From Phyto melanocephala (Eukaryota > Arthropoda > Insecta > Diptera > Rhinophoridae): 64,000 nt of DNA. The stretch covers positions 119,609,062 to 119,673,061 of the forward strand of contig OW799236.1 in assembly GCA_941918925.1 (NCBI GenBank), written 5' to 3'. Position 1 is the stretch's first letter. The number at the start of each line of letters is the position of its first letter. Below the pieces are notes generated by a model. That model worked only from the letters and a program-made list of their open reading frames with translations. It was not told where the DNA came from and did not search any database. Position numbers and translations under genes: made by a program. This document shows positions 62,001-64,000 of the stretch, piece after piece.

Positions 62001-64000
62001 TTAAAAATTTTATGGGCTTTAAATAAAATTTGTACTTTTTTTATGTTAAATCTGCTGTTGAAAGTAATAAATATTTATTGTTATGCATATGTTTATATGT
62101 TTTAAATAAACTTCGAATGGCAGCTATAAAATCAGCATTAAGAAAAGTAAAAAACATGATTTTATTATGCAAGTTACGAAAATATCTGTTAAAATAAGAA
62201 ACAAAAATTGTTTGTGCAGTGTCGGCAAACAAAAATTTAAATTGTATTAAGAGATATATCTGTGGCTTGGAGCTAAAAGGGTCAATGTCATTTTTTTGCA
62301 CTTTTGAGTTAATCATTGTATTAGATTTGTTGTCTTGCTCTATTTCATTATAGTAAAACAGCTAAATTCATACTTAACCCCGAACAGCTTCGTAAATTTC
62401 CAATTTTCTCAAAAGTAAATATTTTGACATTGGCCTTTTTAGCTCCAAGCCACAGATATATCTTTATGTGTTTTAAAAAATCCCTAAGTTAAAAAAAAAC
62501 CAAAATCGACTTCTTGATTAATTATGATGCACCATATCAAAATACATGTTTAAGCAAAATTTTACAACTACAATTAAAACTTACGTTCTTATCATTAAAA
62601 TTATAAAAGCTCTTAGTGCAAGCCCTGAAATTTCTTAAACAAAAATGTAACATACGTTTTGCGATAAAAATAGAAACGACAAAAACATTTCTTAGAAAGA
62701 AGTGGGAATATCTAAGTGATCTCAAGGTATTCATTCCAAATGGATATAATGATTTCAACACTAATTTACCACATGAAAATAAGTAACATCCCTGCAGATA
62801 ATATTTTATTACGTGGTCCATTGCAGCTGAAATAGACAAGTTACAACATGGCCCAATGAAATGCGATGATGAACCATATTATTTTCAAACAAGCGTTTTT
62901 AGTTAAACGACAAGTCTTCGCGTTTAGTGTTTTTTAAAAAACTGTATAATTGTCGTTTTGATACTTCATCGAGTAGTGACAATGATTAATTTTGAGACTA
63001 CCCCTATGTACTGTTGGGTTATATAGACCAGCTTTAGGGCCTCGCAATATTAAATCGACTATGTTTTCTCCATACATTTGGGTGATATTTGGACTAGATT
63101 TAGTCTACTGCGGAGTATACTTTACTTGCGTGTTTATAAAATTATTTTTTAGTTGAATTTTTTCACTTATTTATTATTTGTTTGTTGATTTTTTTTGTGC
63201 TTAAAATTTAAGCAAAAACTATACATTTCATTTGACTAATGAGAAAAATAAGAAATTTTTACCTTAAGATTACCAGAACCATTATTTAACTGACGTACGA
63301 CGACCTTTTCGGTTCCAGAAAAAACAAATCTTTAAGAGCGTAAATTTCATATCACTGCAAATTATAAAAAATTTTGGAAATTTTTCTCCACACATTAATT
63401 CTTTAATAAAACTTAAGTTAAATCTAAAAAAAAATTAAACAGTTTTGGTAAATATTTCATACTAGAGAGTTTTTTAGTTCTCCTTTAAAATTTGTTCAAT
63501 GTAAGTTAGGGCTTTATTGAAATAAGATCTAGATATTCATTTATAAAATCTATAAAAAAAATTATTTCAAAATTAAAAAAAAAAATTTAGAAAAAACTGA
63601 CTAATATGTTTGATATTCTGAAAATATTTTTGACAAATCTATCAATATTATTTCATATTAATATGGGGTAATAACTTTATTCGGGAATCATTTCCATTTT
63701 GAAATACCAAAAAGTTTTATCGGAAGTAGAAAAAATAACTTCAAAGGACTTTTTTACCTAAGTAAAATTTTTTACAACAGTTTACAAACAAAAAAATTAA
63801 AAGTCCTTAAATTATATTAATTTTACCTTACCAAATGACATTTAGTTTTGTACAACTTTGTATCAATGTGATTAATATATTTTTTATTATTTAATTTTTA
63901 TCTCAGTGTTGTAAAAACAGTTCTCAGTTCATAAATAAAAATTTTCTCTAACGATTTAAAATTGTTTGGAATCTTTTTCATTTATTTTCAATACAAAAAT
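59038..64000. other. Gene-free AT-rich stretch
   Basis: I see no gene. The stretch includes homopolymer tracts (A runs near 60237-60253, T runs near 61107) and one clear inverted repeat at 62252-62463. From 63100 to the end the sequence is A/T-rich low-complexity DNA. Confidence 0.5.
62252..62463. repeat. 212-bp inverted repeat / hairpin
   Basis: AGATATATCTGTGGCTTGGA at 62252 is exactly inverse to the segment ending at 62463. The match continues with two mismatches to GTCAATGTCA, then more loosely to about 62315 and 62400, so the arms are about 40 to 60 bp with a spacer of 85 to 130 bp. It may be a MITE or a hairpin-forming transcript source. I see no clear target duplication. Confidence 0.8.

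Overview
The window is 64 kb of very AT-rich animal DNA. I can support no complete host protein-coding gene, rRNA, tRNA or CRISPR array in it. Its repeats point to a higher fly, probably a calyptrate muscoid such as a blow fly or house fly relative. The evidence is many DINE-1/INE-1-like elements (non-autonomous Helentrons), mariner-like transposons including a DD41D type, several MITEs, and AT-rich spacers with CA, TC, ACAG and TTA microsatellites. The species call is inference. The window is best read as intergenic or intronic heterochromatin-like sequence.

The main component is a DINE-1-like family, here family A. In its own 5' to 3' direction it has these parts: a 5' hairpin starting TATACCC; a conserved block with an AT-rich 'CCCCATAAAGTATATATA' stretch; an array of the octamer CCGTCTGT; tandem units of about 288 bp rich in CCACGCCCAC boxes; a nested, internally deleted mariner MITE; an inverted copy of TATACCC; and a 3' stem-loop ATTCGGC-ACA-GCCGAAT ending in CTTGTT. 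Seven copies are present: 1479-3845 (-), 3846-6175 (+), 9485-11947 (+), 15708-17868 (-), 27675-30118 (-), 43727-47031 (-) and 52909-56187 (+). A second, shorter type (family B) lies at 503-1187 (-) and 38934-39687 (+). Decayed older relatives lie at 21288-22280, 26290-26495 and 49188-50614.

Other mobile DNA includes a 923-bp mariner derivative with an intact but N-terminally truncated DD41D transposase ORF (14777-15699) and a 2.2-kb Tc1/mariner-like element carrying two different transposase fossils (12155-14354). There is also a third transposase fossil (31472-32097) and the C-terminal end of a non-LTR retrotransposon ORF2 (35079-35400). Several MITEs have visible target duplications: 5878-6001 and 22688-22810 with CTG, 48764-48962 and 51332-51639 with TAA, and 31231-31439 with a 9-bp duplication. 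A 2.3-kb foldback-like structure spans 40779-43100.

The recurring oddity is inverted duplication. Two family A copies are fused 5'-to-5' into a 4.7-kb palindrome. Two other family A copies form an almost identical 3.3-kb inverted pair 5.9 kb apart. The DD41D element has had its far end replaced by an inverted copy of its own transposase 3' end. The foldback contains a second inverted repeat on nearly the same axis. The only host-gene candidate is a possible 69-nt exon at 56351-56419, with canonical splice signals and two open frames; it is weakly supported.
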